DNA of 64,000 nucleotides from Paractinoplanes bogorensis (lineage in GTDB: Bacteria > Actinomycetota > Actinomycetes > Mycobacteriales > Micromonosporaceae), in the NCBI RefSeq assembly GCF_018829635.1, contig NZ_JAHKKG010000003.1, positions 62,001 to 126,000 on the forward strand, written 5' to 3'. This document shows positions 16,436 through 24,624 of the stretch, in pieces; within the stretch, counting starts at the first letter, position 1; each line of letters opens with the position of its first letter. A model generated the notes under the pieces. It did not search any database, was not told the origin of the DNA, and was given only the letters and a program-made list of their open reading frames with translations. A program made the translations under genes and the position numbers.

Positions 16436-19078
16436 CTAGATCTGGCCGGCCGGCGCGGTCGTCTCGTTCGTGAGGCGGTCGCGCAGGTCGGCCGCGCACA
16501 TCGGCCGGGCGTAGAGGAAGCCCTGCGCCCGGTCGTAGCCCAGGCCGGTCAGGCGGGCCGCCTGCTCCTCGGTCTCCACGCCCTCGGCCACCGACTGCAG
16601 GCCGAACGCGCGGGCCATCTGGGCCACGGCGTCGGCGATCGCGTCGGAACCGCCGTCCGGCACGAACGAGCGGTCCAGCTTGATCTGGTGAACCGGGCAG
16701 GTGGCGAGCAGGCTGAGCGTGGACGCGCCGGTGCCGAAGTCGTCCAGCGACAGGCGCACGCCCAGGTCCCGCAGGCCCTGCAGATTCTCGCCGGTCGCGC
16801 CGCCGCCGACGGCCACCGACTCGGTGATCTCGACGGTCAGGCGGCGGGCCGGCAGCCCGCTGTCCCGCAGCGCCGCCGCGACCAGCAGCGGGAAGCCGGG
16901 CTCGCGCAGCTGGCGGGCCGACACGTTGACCGACACGGTCTGCTCGCCCGGCCAGGTCGCCGCCTCGCGGGTCGCCGCGCGCAGCACGTGGGTGCCGAGC
17001 GCGACGATCAGGCCGGACTGCTCGGCGTCCTCGATGAAGGCGCCCGGGCCGAGCAGGCCCTCGGTCGGGTGCTGCCAGCGGACCAGCGCCTCGGCCCCGG
17101 TGGTCCGGCCCTCGGGCAGCGTGACCACCGGCTGGTAGAAGACGACCAGCTGCTCCTCGAGGATCGCGGTGCGCAGCGCGGCGAAGCGCTTGCTGCGCTC
17201 GGCCCCGCGCGCCTCCATGCCGGGGCGGTAGCGCTCGTAGCCGCCCTCGCCGCGCCCCTTCGCCTCGTACATCGCGATGTCGGCCTGCCGCAGCAGGTCA
17301 CCGGCGTCGTCGCCGCCGCACCCGTCGACCACGCCGAAGCTGGCCCGCACGGTCATCGGCTCGCCGTCGACGAAGGCCGGCTCCAGCAGGGCGGCCGCGA
17401 TCCGGGTCAGCGTCAGCTCGACGTCGGTGGGGGAGACACCCTCGAACAGGATGGCGAACTCGTCGCCGCCGAGCCGGGCCACCACGTCGACCGGCCGCAC
17501 ACTGGCCTGCATCCGCTCGGCCACGTGCACCAGCAGGGCGTCGCCGGTGGCATGGCCGAGAGTGTCGTTGACGAGCTTGAAGTCGTCGAGGTCGACGAGC
17601 ACGATGCTCACCGGCTTGTCCGGTCCGGCCCCGGCCACCGCGGCCGCGACCCGGTCGCCGAACAGGGTCCGGTTGGCCAGCCCGGTCAGCATGTCGTGGC
17701 TGGCCTCGTAGCTGAGCCGGGCCTGCACCTGCCGGGTCTCGGTGATGTCCTTGGCGTTGCTGACGATGCCGCCCACGCTGGGCTCACCGGTCAGGTTGGC
17801 GCTGATCACGTCGAGCCACCGGTACGACCCGTCGGCGTGCCGCAGGCGGAACTGGTAGGCCGCGGTGTTGCCCGGCCCCGCCGCCACCTCGTTCCAACTC
17901 TCGTTCACCGTGGCCACGTCGTCCGGGTGCAGCCAGGGCCCCAGATCGGCGCCGATCAGATCGTCCGGGTCGATGCCGAGCACCGCCTGGGAGGCGGGGC
18001 TGATATAGGTCGTGCGGCCGTCGGGTTCGGTGATGGTGATCATGTCGGTCGAGTTCTGGACGAGCAGCCGGAACCGCTTCTCCTGCTTGCCGATCCGGGC
18101 CAGCAGGGCGTCGTTCTGCCGGAACGCGATCAGCTGGCGGATCACGACCAGTGCGGTGAGCCCGACCGCGACGCCGTCGATCAGCATGCCGTGCCGGACG
18201 TCCCAGATGTTGTGATAGATCACCAGGGCGTCGACCGCGGCGATGCCCACGTACGGCATGAGGCTGTAGCCGCGCTTCTTCCGCGCCGGGCGGCCGCCGG
18301 CCGCGGTGTCCACGACCTGCAGGCGGGCGCCGACCGCGGCGGCGAAGGCGGCCAGCGGCAGCACGATGGTGAGCAGGTTGAGACGAGGCTGGTGCGGGTG
18401 CAGGAAGGCGATCGCCGAGCCGAGCCCGCCGATCAGGGCCGACGCGCCGATGCCGTAGAGCCCGCGGCGGGCGAACGAGTCGACCCCGGACAGCACGACC
18501 TTGGCCGTCAGGTAGACCAGGTTGAGGCCAGCGCCCATGATGACGACGGCCGCGCCCACCCCGTGCAGGGTGACGTGGCCGCCGGGGAACTGCGCGGACG
18601 CGACGAAATGCCAGATCAGCAGGCCCGCAGCCGAGGTCAGGGTGCCCAGGTCGAGCCAGACACCGACCATTCTCGTACGGCTGTGGGCGCTGAACGGCAG
18701 GCCGAGCAGCGGCCCGGTGAGCACGAAGCCGCCGACGAGATGCAGCACGATCGAGACCTGCACGAGCCAGCCGGTGCCGGTCAGCGCGGACAGAATGCGC
18801 AACGCCGCGACCACCGCGAAGATCACGATGCCGATCTCGACCGAGCGCCAGTAGCGGCGTACGGCCGGGGCCGAGCCCGGGTCGGCCTGCACCCGGCGGC
18901 AGAGCACCATGGTGGGGACGATGACCGCGATCATCAGCAGCCAGTTGACCGCCGGGGGCAGCAGGTACGCGGTGAACTGCTGGGTCAGGAAGACACCGGC
19001 GTTGACGATCGACAGTGCCGTGACGGCCTGGAATGCCCGGTCGGCGAAGAGCGACGGGCGACCTGGAGTCTCGGGCAC
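16436..19078 (-). CDS. Membrane PAS-GGDEF-EAL c-di-GMP protein
   Basis: 880 residues, GTG start. Residues 1-330 contain about nine membrane helices (AVNWLLMIAVIVPTMVL and others). A PAS domain follows (RFRLLVQNSTDMITI; SPASQAVLGI). GGDEF is intact, RLGGDEFAILF, preceded by the RPVD inhibition site. The EAL domain keeps EALVRWQHP, NVSARQLREPGF, DDFGTGAST, KLDRSFV and EGVETEEQA, so both synthesis and hydrolysis of c-di-GMP are possible; which dominates cannot be told. It is a paralogue of the protein at 33037-35583, with the same domain order and similar linker wording (RFRLLVQNST). Convergent with the secreted-protein gene. Confidence 0.93.
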   Translation of the reverse strand: MPETPGRPSLFADRAFQAVTALSIVNAGVFLTQQFTAYLLPPAVNWLLMIAVIVPTMVLCRRVQADPGSAPAVRRYWRSVEIGIVIFAVVAALRILSALTGTGWLVQVSIVLHLVGGFVLTGPLLGLPFSAHSRTRMVGVWLDLGTLTSAAGLLIWHFVASAQFPGGHVTLHGVGAAVVIMGAGLNLVYLTAKVVLSGVDSFARRGLYGIGASALIGGLGSAIAFLHPHQPRLNLLTIVLPLAAFAAAVGARLQVVDTAAGGRPARKKRGYSLMPYVGIAAVDALVIYHNIWDVRHGMLIDGVAVGLTALVVIRQLIAFRQNDALLARIGKQEKRFRLLVQNSTDMITITEPDGRTTYISPASQAVLGIDPDDLIGADLGPWLHPDDVATVNESWNEVAAGPGNTAAYQFRLRHADGSYRWLDVISANLTGEPSVGGIVSNAKDITETRQVQARLSYEASHDMLTGLANRTLFGDRVAAAVAGAGPDKPVSIVLVDLDDFKLVNDTLGHATGDALLVHVAERMQASVRPVDVVARLGGDEFAILFEGVSPTDVELTLTRIAAALLEPAFVDGEPMTVRASFGVVDGCGGDDAGDLLRQADIAMYEAKGRGEGGYERYRPGMEARGAERSKRFAALRTAILEEQLVVFYQPVVTLPEGRTTGAEALVRWQHPTEGLLGPGAFIEDAEQSGLIVALGTHVLRAATREAATWPGEQTVSVNVSARQLREPGFPLLVAAALRDSGLPARRLTVEITESVAVGGGATGENLQGLRDLGVRLSLDDFGTGASTLSLLATCPVHQIKLDRSFVPDGGSDAIADAVAQMARAFGLQSVAEGVETEEQAARLTGLGYDRAQGFLYARPMCAADLRDRLTNETTAPAGQI

Positions 19079-19114
19079 GCCCTCATATCGACGCCGGCGC
19101 GCCCGAGGTGAGTT

Positions 19115-19609
19115 TTAGGACCGTTCCCAGACGGCCACGGCCTCTTTGCCGTTCTGCGGAACCCAGCCCAGCGCGCCCGGGTCGGCCGGGGTGCCGGCGA
19201 AGGTCAGCTTGAGCGAGCCCGTCCCGGTCTCGAACCGGACCGGCTTGGTCTGCACCGGGTCGTTCTCCCAGCCCTCGACGTCGTAGAGCGTGAACATCGC
19301 CGGATCGATGGTGAAGGGCCGGGCGGCCGCGACCGAGAGGACGACGGTGCCGGAGTTCTTCGTGTATCGGGCCGAGGCCAGCGTGACCTTGGCGACCGGC
19401 TTGCCCTCGCGGGTGATGGTGACGAGCTTGTCGGCCTGCACGTACTTGAGCTTGGGGTCGGAGTCCTTGATCGCCGGGGTCGGTGGCGCCTTCGTGGTCG
19501 CCGCCGGAGCCGGCGCCTTGACGGCGACATGATCATCGGCCATGGCTGCTCCGGCGCAGCCGCCCATGGTGACGGCGGCGATGCCGAGAACGGCGATGAA
19601 CTTCCGCAT
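19115..19609 (-). CDS. Small secreted lipoprotein, DUF4352-like
   Basis: 164 residues from ATG 19609 (MRKFIAVLGIAAVTMGGC) with GAGGGG upstream; a longer frame reaching 19909 is a shadow of the opposite strand. The lipobox MGGC puts the lipidated cysteine at residue 18. A Pro/Ala/Thr-rich linker (APAPAATTKAPPTPA) leads into one beta-sandwich domain (VTITREGKPVAKVTLAS, PFTIDPAMFTLYDVEG, GSLKLTFAGTPADPG). This order is as in DUF4352 exported proteins, an Ig-like fold of unknown function; that assignment is by pattern only. Confidence 0.75.
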   Translation of the reverse strand: MRKFIAVLGIAAVTMGGCAGAAMADDHVAVKAPAPAATTKAPPTPAIKDSDPKLKYVQADKLVTITREGKPVAKVTLASARYTKNSGTVVLSVAAARPFTIDPAMFTLYDVEGWENDPVQTKPVRFETGTGSLKLTFAGTPADPGALGWVPQNGKEAVAVWERS

Positions 19610-19741
19610 GCGATGGCCCCTCGGTCGGTGGTGGCGGTTTCGTCGTCCAACGCGCCGACCACCACCCAGGTTGTGCCGACCCGGACATCCTAGTCGCAAC
19701 TCGCTTGCCCCCGGCCCGGCGGATCGGCCAGGCTCGGTCCC

Positions 19742-20402
19742 CGTCGCGGCTGGATGCTCACCGCGTCCGCCTACGCCGGCTTCGCGCGGGCCGTTCCGTC
19801 GTTGCGCACCACCGCCGAGCAGTACCGCCGAGCAGTACCGCCGAGGCCACGAGCTGCCCGGGTGGTACGACGCCCTGGCCGCCTTCACCCCGTCGTCGGT
19901 GTGGACCATCGGCGACGACCGGGACGCGTTCGACCAGGCGCGGGCCGCGCTCGGCGAGGGTGCGGCCGTGCTGCGCGACTACACCAAGTCGATGAAGCAC
20001 TACTGGCACGAGGCCGCCTACATCCCCGACCTGACCGACGGCGCCGCGGCCTGGCGGGTGGCCGAGCGCATGCGCGAACTGAGGGACGACGACTTCACCG
20101 GGGGTTTCGTGCTGCGCCGGTTCGAGCCGTTCACCGGGGCCGAGGCTCGCACGTGGTGGGTCAACGGCACCTGCCGCCTGATCACGGCCCACCCCGACAC
20201 GCCCGACGACCTGCCGCCGCCCGGCCTGCCCGTGGCCGAACTGGCCGGGGCGGTGGCCGGCCTGGCCCTACCGTTCGTCACCGTCGACGTGGCCCAGCGC
20301 GCCGACGGCGTCTGGCGGGTGATCGAGCTGGGCGACGGCCAGGTCAGCGACCGCCCGGCCTCGACTTCCCCGGACGCCTTCGTCGCCGCCCTGCTGGCAT
20401 AG
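19742..20402 (+). pseudogene. ATP-grasp (R2K/DUF4343-like) gene broken by a 13-bp tandem duplication
   Basis: Two frames carry one protein. RRGWMLTASAYAGFARAV to TAEQYRR is in the frame of 19754; HELPGWYDALAAFTPSSVW to the stop at 20402 is in the next frame. Between them CCGAGCAGTACCG is present twice in tandem (19815-19827 and 19828-19840); removing one 13-bp copy joins the frames exactly (TAEQYRRGHELPGW). The rest fits the ATP-grasp family: LRDYTKSMKHYWHEAAYIPD, TGGFVLRRFEPFTG, ARTWWVNGTCRL, VIELGDGQVSDRP. The N-terminal part that precedes YRGWML in relatives, as I remember them, is also missing, with a TAG stop at 19691. Sequencing error cannot be excluded for the duplication. Confidence 0.8.
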
Positions 20403-20411
20403 CCTGGGGGT

Positions 20412-20768
20412 GTGATCACCGGTGCTGTCATCGTCGAGAGCCTGCGGCCCGGGGCGGTGCTCGACGACTCGCTCATCAGGGTCCGGCGGCTGTCGCGGTT
20501 CGAGGTGGACGATGGCTCGCCCGAGCAGCCGCTGCTGTGGACGCTGGTCGAGTTCTCCAGCGACGCCGACCCGGACGACCTGGCCGAGCTGTTCGCCGAT
20601 GCGCTGACCGGACGGGGCTGGTACGTCAGCTTCGAGACCGGCGACGAGACGTACGTGATCTTCCCGGGCCGGGTCCTGCACTACCCGACGGGGGATCGGC
20701 GGGCCCGGGCCGACGTCGAGGTCTACGCCCTGTCGGTGGGGGTGCCGGACAACCAGCTGGACTGGTGA
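20412..20768 (+). CDS. Conserved hypothetical protein, 118 residues
   Basis: Starts with GTG 20412 preceded by GGGGG and begins MITGAVIVESLRPGAVLDD. It is a small soluble protein with alternating beta strands and helices: LWTLVEFSSDADPDDLAELF, GRGWYVSFETGDETYVIFPG, and ADVEVYALSVGVPDNQLDW at the end. Similar short actinobacterial proteins exist, but no function is known to me. It stands 9 nt after the ATP-grasp pseudogene on the same strand and may be cotranscribed with its remnant. Confidence 0.75.
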   Translation: MITGAVIVESLRPGAVLDDSLIRVRRLSRFEVDDGSPEQPLLWTLVEFSSDADPDDLAELFADALTGRGWYVSFETGDETYVIFPGRVLHYPTGDRRARADVEVYALSVGVPDNQLDW

Positions 20769-20859
20769 GCCCGGGGATATCCCTGGTTCTGCCCTGGACT
20801 CGCGAATTCTGACCGAAGCCGGACAGCTCCGCGGCGGCCCGTCCCCGATTCTTCGACGC

Positions 20860-21603
20860 ATGCGAATGATTCGAGGTCTGGCCGGGGTGGTGGCGGCGGT
20901 CGGCGTCGCGGTCGCTCTGGCGCCGGCGCCCGCCTACGCCAAGGACGACGTGACCTGCGTCCGCGAGGACACCCGGCAGACGACCATCCACACCGACGAG
21001 GGCTACAACACCATCGTCGTCGGCTACTGCGCCGAGTACCGCTGGAACCCGCCGGTCGCCGGCTCGAGCGACCCGAAGGACCAGCCCGGCGGCGGTGGCG
21101 GCAAGGAGGTGCCCGAGTGCGAGGAGCTGAACGACGCGATCGAGGCCATGGGCGACCAGATCGACCTGCTCAACTCGGAGATCGACGCCGCCACCCGGGC
21201 CGCCGACGTGCTCGGCCGGGAGGCGCAGGCCGCCCGTGAGCGCAACAGCGAGTCGCTGACCCGGTGGATCGACGGGCAGCGGGAGGCTCAGCGGTTGCTG
21301 GCCGAGTACATCCGGACGAACGACATCGAGCCGATCGAGATCACGAGTTACGGGCACACCACCTACCGGGCGATCACCGTGGCCGATGTGGACCCGACGC
21401 GGCCGGGCGGGACGGCCGCGATCGACGCCGACCACGAGGCCAAGCAGCTCGGCCGCGAGCACACCGACACCCAGGACGAGTGGCTGGAGCTGCAGCACCG
21501 GGCCGACCAGACCAGCGCCTCGCTCTACGACCTGCAGGCTCGCCTGCGCGCCGCGATCGAGGCGATCCGGTCGTTGCAGGCGATAGCGAGTCACTGCCGC
21601 TGA
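20860..21603 (+). CDS. Secreted coiled-coil protein of unknown function
   Basis: 247 residues. A signal peptide (MRMIRGLAGVVAAVGVAVAL) ends at AYA-KDD near residue 27. The mature protein has four cysteines (CVRED, CAEYRW, PECEEL, SHCR), a Pro/Gly-rich hinge (KDQPGGGGGKEVPE) and two heptad-rich helices: CEELNDAIEAMGDQIDLLNS onward and the C-terminal ELQHRADQTSASLYDLQARL. Likely an extracellular structural or binding protein; no family recognised. It ends 10 nt before a strong hairpin shared with the convergent DUF4267 gene. Confidence 0.75.
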   Translation: MRMIRGLAGVVAAVGVAVALAPAPAYAKDDVTCVREDTRQTTIHTDEGYNTIVVGYCAEYRWNPPVAGSSDPKDQPGGGGGKEVPECEELNDAIEAMGDQIDLLNSEIDAATRAADVLGREAQAARERNSESLTRWIDGQREAQRLLAEYIRTNDIEPIEITSYGHTTYRAITVADVDPTRPGGTAAIDADHEAKQLGREHTDTQDEWLELQHRADQTSASLYDLQARLRAAIEAIRSLQAIASHCR

Positions 21604-21613
21604 GGAGAGAGCC

Positions 21614-21642
21614 GCCGGCGACCTTCCCCCGGGGTCGCCGGC
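21614..21642. terminator. Bidirectional terminator hairpin between convergent genes
   Basis: GCCGGCGACC (21614-21623) pairs perfectly with GGTCGCCGGC (21633-21642) around a 9-nt loop. It lies between the stop codons of the coiled-coil protein (21603, plus) and the DUF4267 protein (21645, minus). No T tract, as is usual for actinobacterial terminators. Confidence 0.7.
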
Positions 21643-21644
21643 CC

Positions 21645-22007
21645 TCACAGCGTGAACAGCAGGGCGGCACTGATCAGGACGGTCACCGCGGTGGCGAAGT
21701 GGATGCCGAACGCGGTGGCCCGGGTGCCGCCGTTGCGCAGCACGATCACCGTGTCGCCCAGCGGCGCCAGCGCGACGACCAGCATGAACCAGGCGCCGGC
21801 GGTCGCACCGGCGAAGGCCAGCAGAGCCAGACCGACCAGCCCGTACGTGGTGTCGCGCACTCCTTTCACGGTCAGGTAGGCGTTGAACGTCGACGGCACG
21901 CCGTAGCCGGCCGCGGCCACGGTCGGCGCCAGCAGGAACCGGGTGCCGATGAAGATGATGAACAGGTTGAGCACGATGGCGAGCCCGTAGGCGGCAATCT
22001 CAAGCAT
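21645..22007 (-). CDS. DUF4267 small membrane protein
   Basis: 120 residues from ATG 22007 (MLEIAAYGLAIVLNLF) with GAAGGAG at 7 nt; the longer frame to 22034 would run over the operator. Four membrane segments are visible, with the family-typical GTRFLLAPTVAAAGYGVP, KGVRDTTYGLVGLALL and ALAPLGDTVIVLRNG. DUF4267 proteins are often encoded beside a TetR regulator and are of unknown function. Here the divergent TetR gene and the CTAGC repeats in the 75-bp spacer indicate repression by that protein. Confidence 0.85.
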   Translation of the reverse strand: MLEIAAYGLAIVLNLFIIFIGTRFLLAPTVAAAGYGVPSTFNAYLTVKGVRDTTYGLVGLALLAFAGATAGAWFMLVVALAPLGDTVIVLRNGGTRATAFGIHFATAVTVLISAALLFTL

Positions 22008-22018
22008 TGCTACTCCTT

Positions 22019-22072
22019 CTAGCGTTGCTAGCATTTAACGTGACGCTAGCACGCGTTCTCTAGCGGCGCTAG
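22019..22072. promoter_or_regulatory. TetR operator region with CTAGC dyads
   Basis: CTAGCGTTGCTAG (22019-22031) and CTAGCGGCGCTAG (22060-22072) are dyads with the same half-site, 41 bp apart centre to centre, and a third GCTAGC lies at 22045-22050. They fill the spacer between the divergent DUF4267 and TetR starts, the second one ending 10 bp before the TetR start codon. CTAG is rare in high-GC genomes, so the cluster is unlikely to be chance. Confidence 0.7.
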
Positions 22073-22082
22073 GATCGCTGTC

Positions 22083-22640
22083 ATGGCTATTCAGGAACGT
22101 CGTGAGCGCGCCCGGCAGGAGCGGGAACGACTGATCGTCGACGCCGCCCGCGAGCTGGCCGAGGCCGAGGGCTGGGACGCGGTGACCACCCGGAGGCTGG
22201 CCGAGCGGATCGAATACAGCCAGCCGGTGCTCTACAGCCACTTCAAGGGCAAGGACGCCATCATGGCCGCGGTCGCCGTCGACGGCTTCGCCGAGCTGGC
22301 GGCCGAGTTGCGGGCGGCCCGGGGTGCCGCCGCCGATCCGCTGACGGGGGTGGCCACGGCCTATCTGGCGTTCGCCGAGACCCGGCCGGTGCTCTACGAG
22401 GCCATGTTCACCCACAGCGTCGACCTGGCCTTCGCGCGGCCGGACACGCCGGCCGCGCTGCAGGCGGGCTTCGGTGAACTGCGCGAGGCGGTGCGGCCCC
22501 GGGCCGGCGACGACGATCCGGCCGTACTCACCGAGGTCTTCTGGGCCGCGCTGCACGGGCTGGCCACCCTGACCCGCGGCGGCCGGCTGCCCCGCGAGAT
22601 CCAGGAGCAGCGTCTGGCCCTGCTGCTGGCCCGGTTCTAA
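22083..22640 (+). CDS. TetR-family transcriptional regulator (DUF4267 partner)
   Basis: 185 residues from ATG 22083 (MAIQERRERARQERERL). The N-terminal DNA-binding domain is complete: IVDAARELAEAEGWDAVTT, then RRLAERIEYSQPVLYSHF and KGKDAIMAAVAVDGF. The C-terminal domain is ligand-binding, ending IQEQRLALLLARF. It is divergent from the DUF4267 gene across the CTAGC operator cluster, so autorepression and repression of its neighbour are likely. Its last 4 nt overlap the convergent HD-kinase gene. Confidence 0.9.
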   Translation: MAIQERRERARQERERLIVDAARELAEAEGWDAVTTRRLAERIEYSQPVLYSHFKGKDAIMAAVAVDGFAELAAELRAARGAAADPLTGVATAYLAFAETRPVLYEAMFTHSVDLAFARPDTPAALQAGFGELREAVRPRAGDDDPAVLTEVFWAALHGLATLTRGGRLPREIQEQRLALLLARF

Positions 22641-23764
22641 CCCAGGTGGACGGCGTGGGCCTCGGTCACGTCGGGTGACTCCCACTTGCCGATCAGGCGG
22701 TGGATGACCGCGGGCGGCACCGGCGCGGGACGGCCCCCGTTCTGGCGCAGCAGCGTCTGCGGCGGCACCTCGAGCGCGACGATCTCGACCCGGGCGTGAT
22801 AGGCCGCGCCCAGCCCGATGCACAGGTCGCGATGCTGGCGCGAGATGTTGGTGGCGTTCCAGACGAAGTCGCGGCGGGCCCGCAGATGCACCCGCGCCTC
22901 CTCGTGCGCGGCGGCGGCGACCGCCCGCTGACCGTCGGACGGTTTGACGCCGAGCCGGTCGCGGATGACGTCCAGGCTGATCACCGGTTGGTCTTCGGCG
23001 TGCGCGGCCACCCAGGTGTCCTTGCCCGCGCCGGGCAGACCGGAGAGCACGGTCATCGTCAGGCGAGTGTCGTCGTAGGCGGCGTAGCGGGGGTCACGTC
23101 CCGGCGTACGGAAATATTGGAACCGGGCGTGGTCGGACGCGAAGGGCCAAGGCCGGTCGAGCACTCCGAGGTCCGCGCAGAACTCGCGGAACAACTCGAT
23201 GTTGCCCAGCACGTCGTCCCGGTCGCCGCAGATCCGGCCGGTGATGTCGGCGTCGGCCAGCATGGCCAGATCGCGGTTGCTCGCCAGCAGGCTCACCCGC
23301 AGCACGATCTGCTCGAGGTCGGGCCGTTCGAGGGCCCAGAACGGCACCTGATGATGCCGGACCAGCGCCGCCACATGCTCCCGCCAGGCCCGGGGCGCAC
23401 CGAGTTCCCACAGGATCCGGCGTACGGTCAGGTCGCCCCGCCGGGAGTGACCGTGCGCGGTGATCCGGCCGTCGTCGTCGGTGCGGGTGCAGTCCGGTTT
23501 GGCCACGTCGTGCAGCAGCACGGCCCCGAACAGCCGCACCCGCTCGGCCGGCGGAAGCGCCCGCCACGCCGGTTGCGTGGCGAGGGCCTCGGCCGCCATC
23601 CGGGTATGCGTGGCCACGTCGCCCTCGCCGTGGTGCACCGGGTCTTGCGGAACCCCGCGCAGCCGCCGGATCCACTCGAACTCCTCCTCGACCCGCGCCC
23701 ACGGCACCGTCCACGACGGACCGTCCGGGCACAGTTCGGCGAAGAGCGTCCAGTCAGATCGCAT
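22637..23764 (-). CDS. HD-Pnk: HD phosphoesterase fused to 5'-OH polynucleotide kinase
   Basis: 375 residues. The N-terminal half is an HD phosphohydrolase: VATHTRMAAEAL, LFGAVLLHDVAKPDC (the HD pair) and AHGHSRRG, then VRHHQVPFW. The C-terminal half is a P-loop kinase with Walker A GLPGAGKDTW, SLDVIRDRLG, FVWNATNISRQHRDL and the lid-like ALEVPPQTLLRQN. This order matches HD-Pnk, described for Runella slithyformis as a bifunctional end-healing enzyme that removes 2',3'-cyclic or 2'/3'-phosphates and phosphorylates 5'-OH ends. The ligase gene upstream overlaps it by 11 nt, so healing and sealing enzymes are made together. Confidence 0.88.
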   Translation of the reverse strand: MRSDWTLFAELCPDGPSWTVPWARVEEEFEWIRRLRGVPQDPVHHGEGDVATHTRMAAEALATQPAWRALPPAERVRLFGAVLLHDVAKPDCTRTDDDGRITAHGHSRRGDLTVRRILWELGAPRAWREHVAALVRHHQVPFWALERPDLEQIVLRVSLLASNRDLAMLADADITGRICGDRDDVLGNIELFREFCADLGVLDRPWPFASDHARFQYFRTPGRDPRYAAYDDTRLTMTVLSGLPGAGKDTWVAAHAEDQPVISLDVIRDRLGVKPSDGQRAVAAAAHEEARVHLRARRDFVWNATNISRQHRDLCIGLGAAYHARVEIVALEVPPQTLLRQNGGRPAPVPPAVIHRLIGKWESPDVTEAHAVHLG

Positions 23765-24536
23765 ACATCACCGCCGGGTCGGCCAGCCGGTTGGGCACGA
23801 TCGGGCGGTCGGCCCAGTGCGAGCCGGAGTCGAGGACGGCCTGGAGAAACCCGGCCCGCACCCACTTGTAGCGCCCGGCCACGCGTCCGCCGGCTTCGTC
23901 CTTGAGGTAGAGGCCTTCCATGTCGTCACCCGGGTCGGTCTCGGCGACAGCGCGATCGGGGTCGACACCGGCCCGCGAGGCACTGGCCCGCAACGTGTCG
24001 CGCCAGGCGGCCGTGCGCACGGTCGACGGCCCGACCAGTCCGGTCAGCTCCCCGAGCGTGGCCACGGGACCGGTCCGCAGCACCGGAACGCTGACCACCG
24101 GCGTGTCCGCCAGCATGGCGTGGCGGGTCGGCGTGTCGAGAAACGTGCCGCTCGACAGGTCGAGAATGTCGAACTCGCAGAAGTAGTGCGGCAGCGCGTC
24201 GTAGAACACCGTGTGCTTGGCATAGAGCCACTCGCCGTAGAGCACGAACCGCGCTCCCAGCACCGGCCACAGGATCGGCGCGACCAGGTGGGCCCACGAC
24301 TTGAACGGCGCGAACTGGCGCTCCCGCGGCCCACCGGTCAGAAAATGCCCCCGCGACTGCAGCCGCAACTCGCCCTCGTCGGTGAAGCTGATCGCCGCGT
24401 TGGCGCCGTCCAGCTTCTCCTCGACCACCAGATGCCGCCCCGCGAGCTCGGCGAACGGCGTCTGCGACAGATCCTCGTCCCCCGGCTGCAGGCGCGACCC
24501 GGCCAGATGCGGAGTCCGGGGATACTTGGTGATCAC
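23754..24536 (-). CDS. ATP-dependent RNA ligase family protein
   Basis: 260 residues, GTG start. The nucleotidyltransferase motifs are in order: motif I EEKLDGANA (the AMP-accepting Lys), SRGHFLTGG, motif III VLYGEWLYAKHT, CEFDILDL, motif IV MEGLYLKDE and motif V YKWVRAGF. The length and YGEWLYAKH fit the small RNA-ligase-type enzymes rather than LigD or LigA DNA ligases, which have extra domains. It precedes and overlaps the HD-Pnk gene, forming a complete nucleic-acid repair unit: kinase and phosphatase heal the ends and this enzyme seals them. RNA rather than DNA as substrate is inferred from the family. Confidence 0.88.
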   Translation of the reverse strand: MITKYPRTPHLAGSRLQPGDEDLSQTPFAELAGRHLVVEEKLDGANAAISFTDEGELRLQSRGHFLTGGPRERQFAPFKSWAHLVAPILWPVLGARFVLYGEWLYAKHTVFYDALPHYFCEFDILDLSSGTFLDTPTRHAMLADTPVVSVPVLRTGPVATLGELTGLVGPSTVRTAAWRDTLRASASRAGVDPDRAVAETDPGDDMEGLYLKDEAGGRVAGRYKWVRAGFLQAVLDSGSHWADRPIVPNRLADPAVMYAI

Positions 24537-24624
24537 CCGACTTTTGTACCCGCCGACGCTCGCCGGAGCGACCGATTTTGGCTCATGGTGGCCGGCTCGA
24601 ACCGGCTACGGGAGTATGGCCCGC

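Noticed and set aside
16688-19111. 807-codon plus-strand frame opposite the GGDEF-EAL gene
   Set aside because: It is the antisense shadow of a gene with clear PAS, GGDEF and EAL motifs; its composition (long runs of Gly, Arg, Gln, His) matches no protein family.
19542-20402. 286-codon frame taken as an intact ATP-grasp gene
   Set aside because: Its first 90 codons are antisense to the lipoprotein gene and unlike the family; the genuine upstream sequence is in another frame, separated by the 13-bp duplication.
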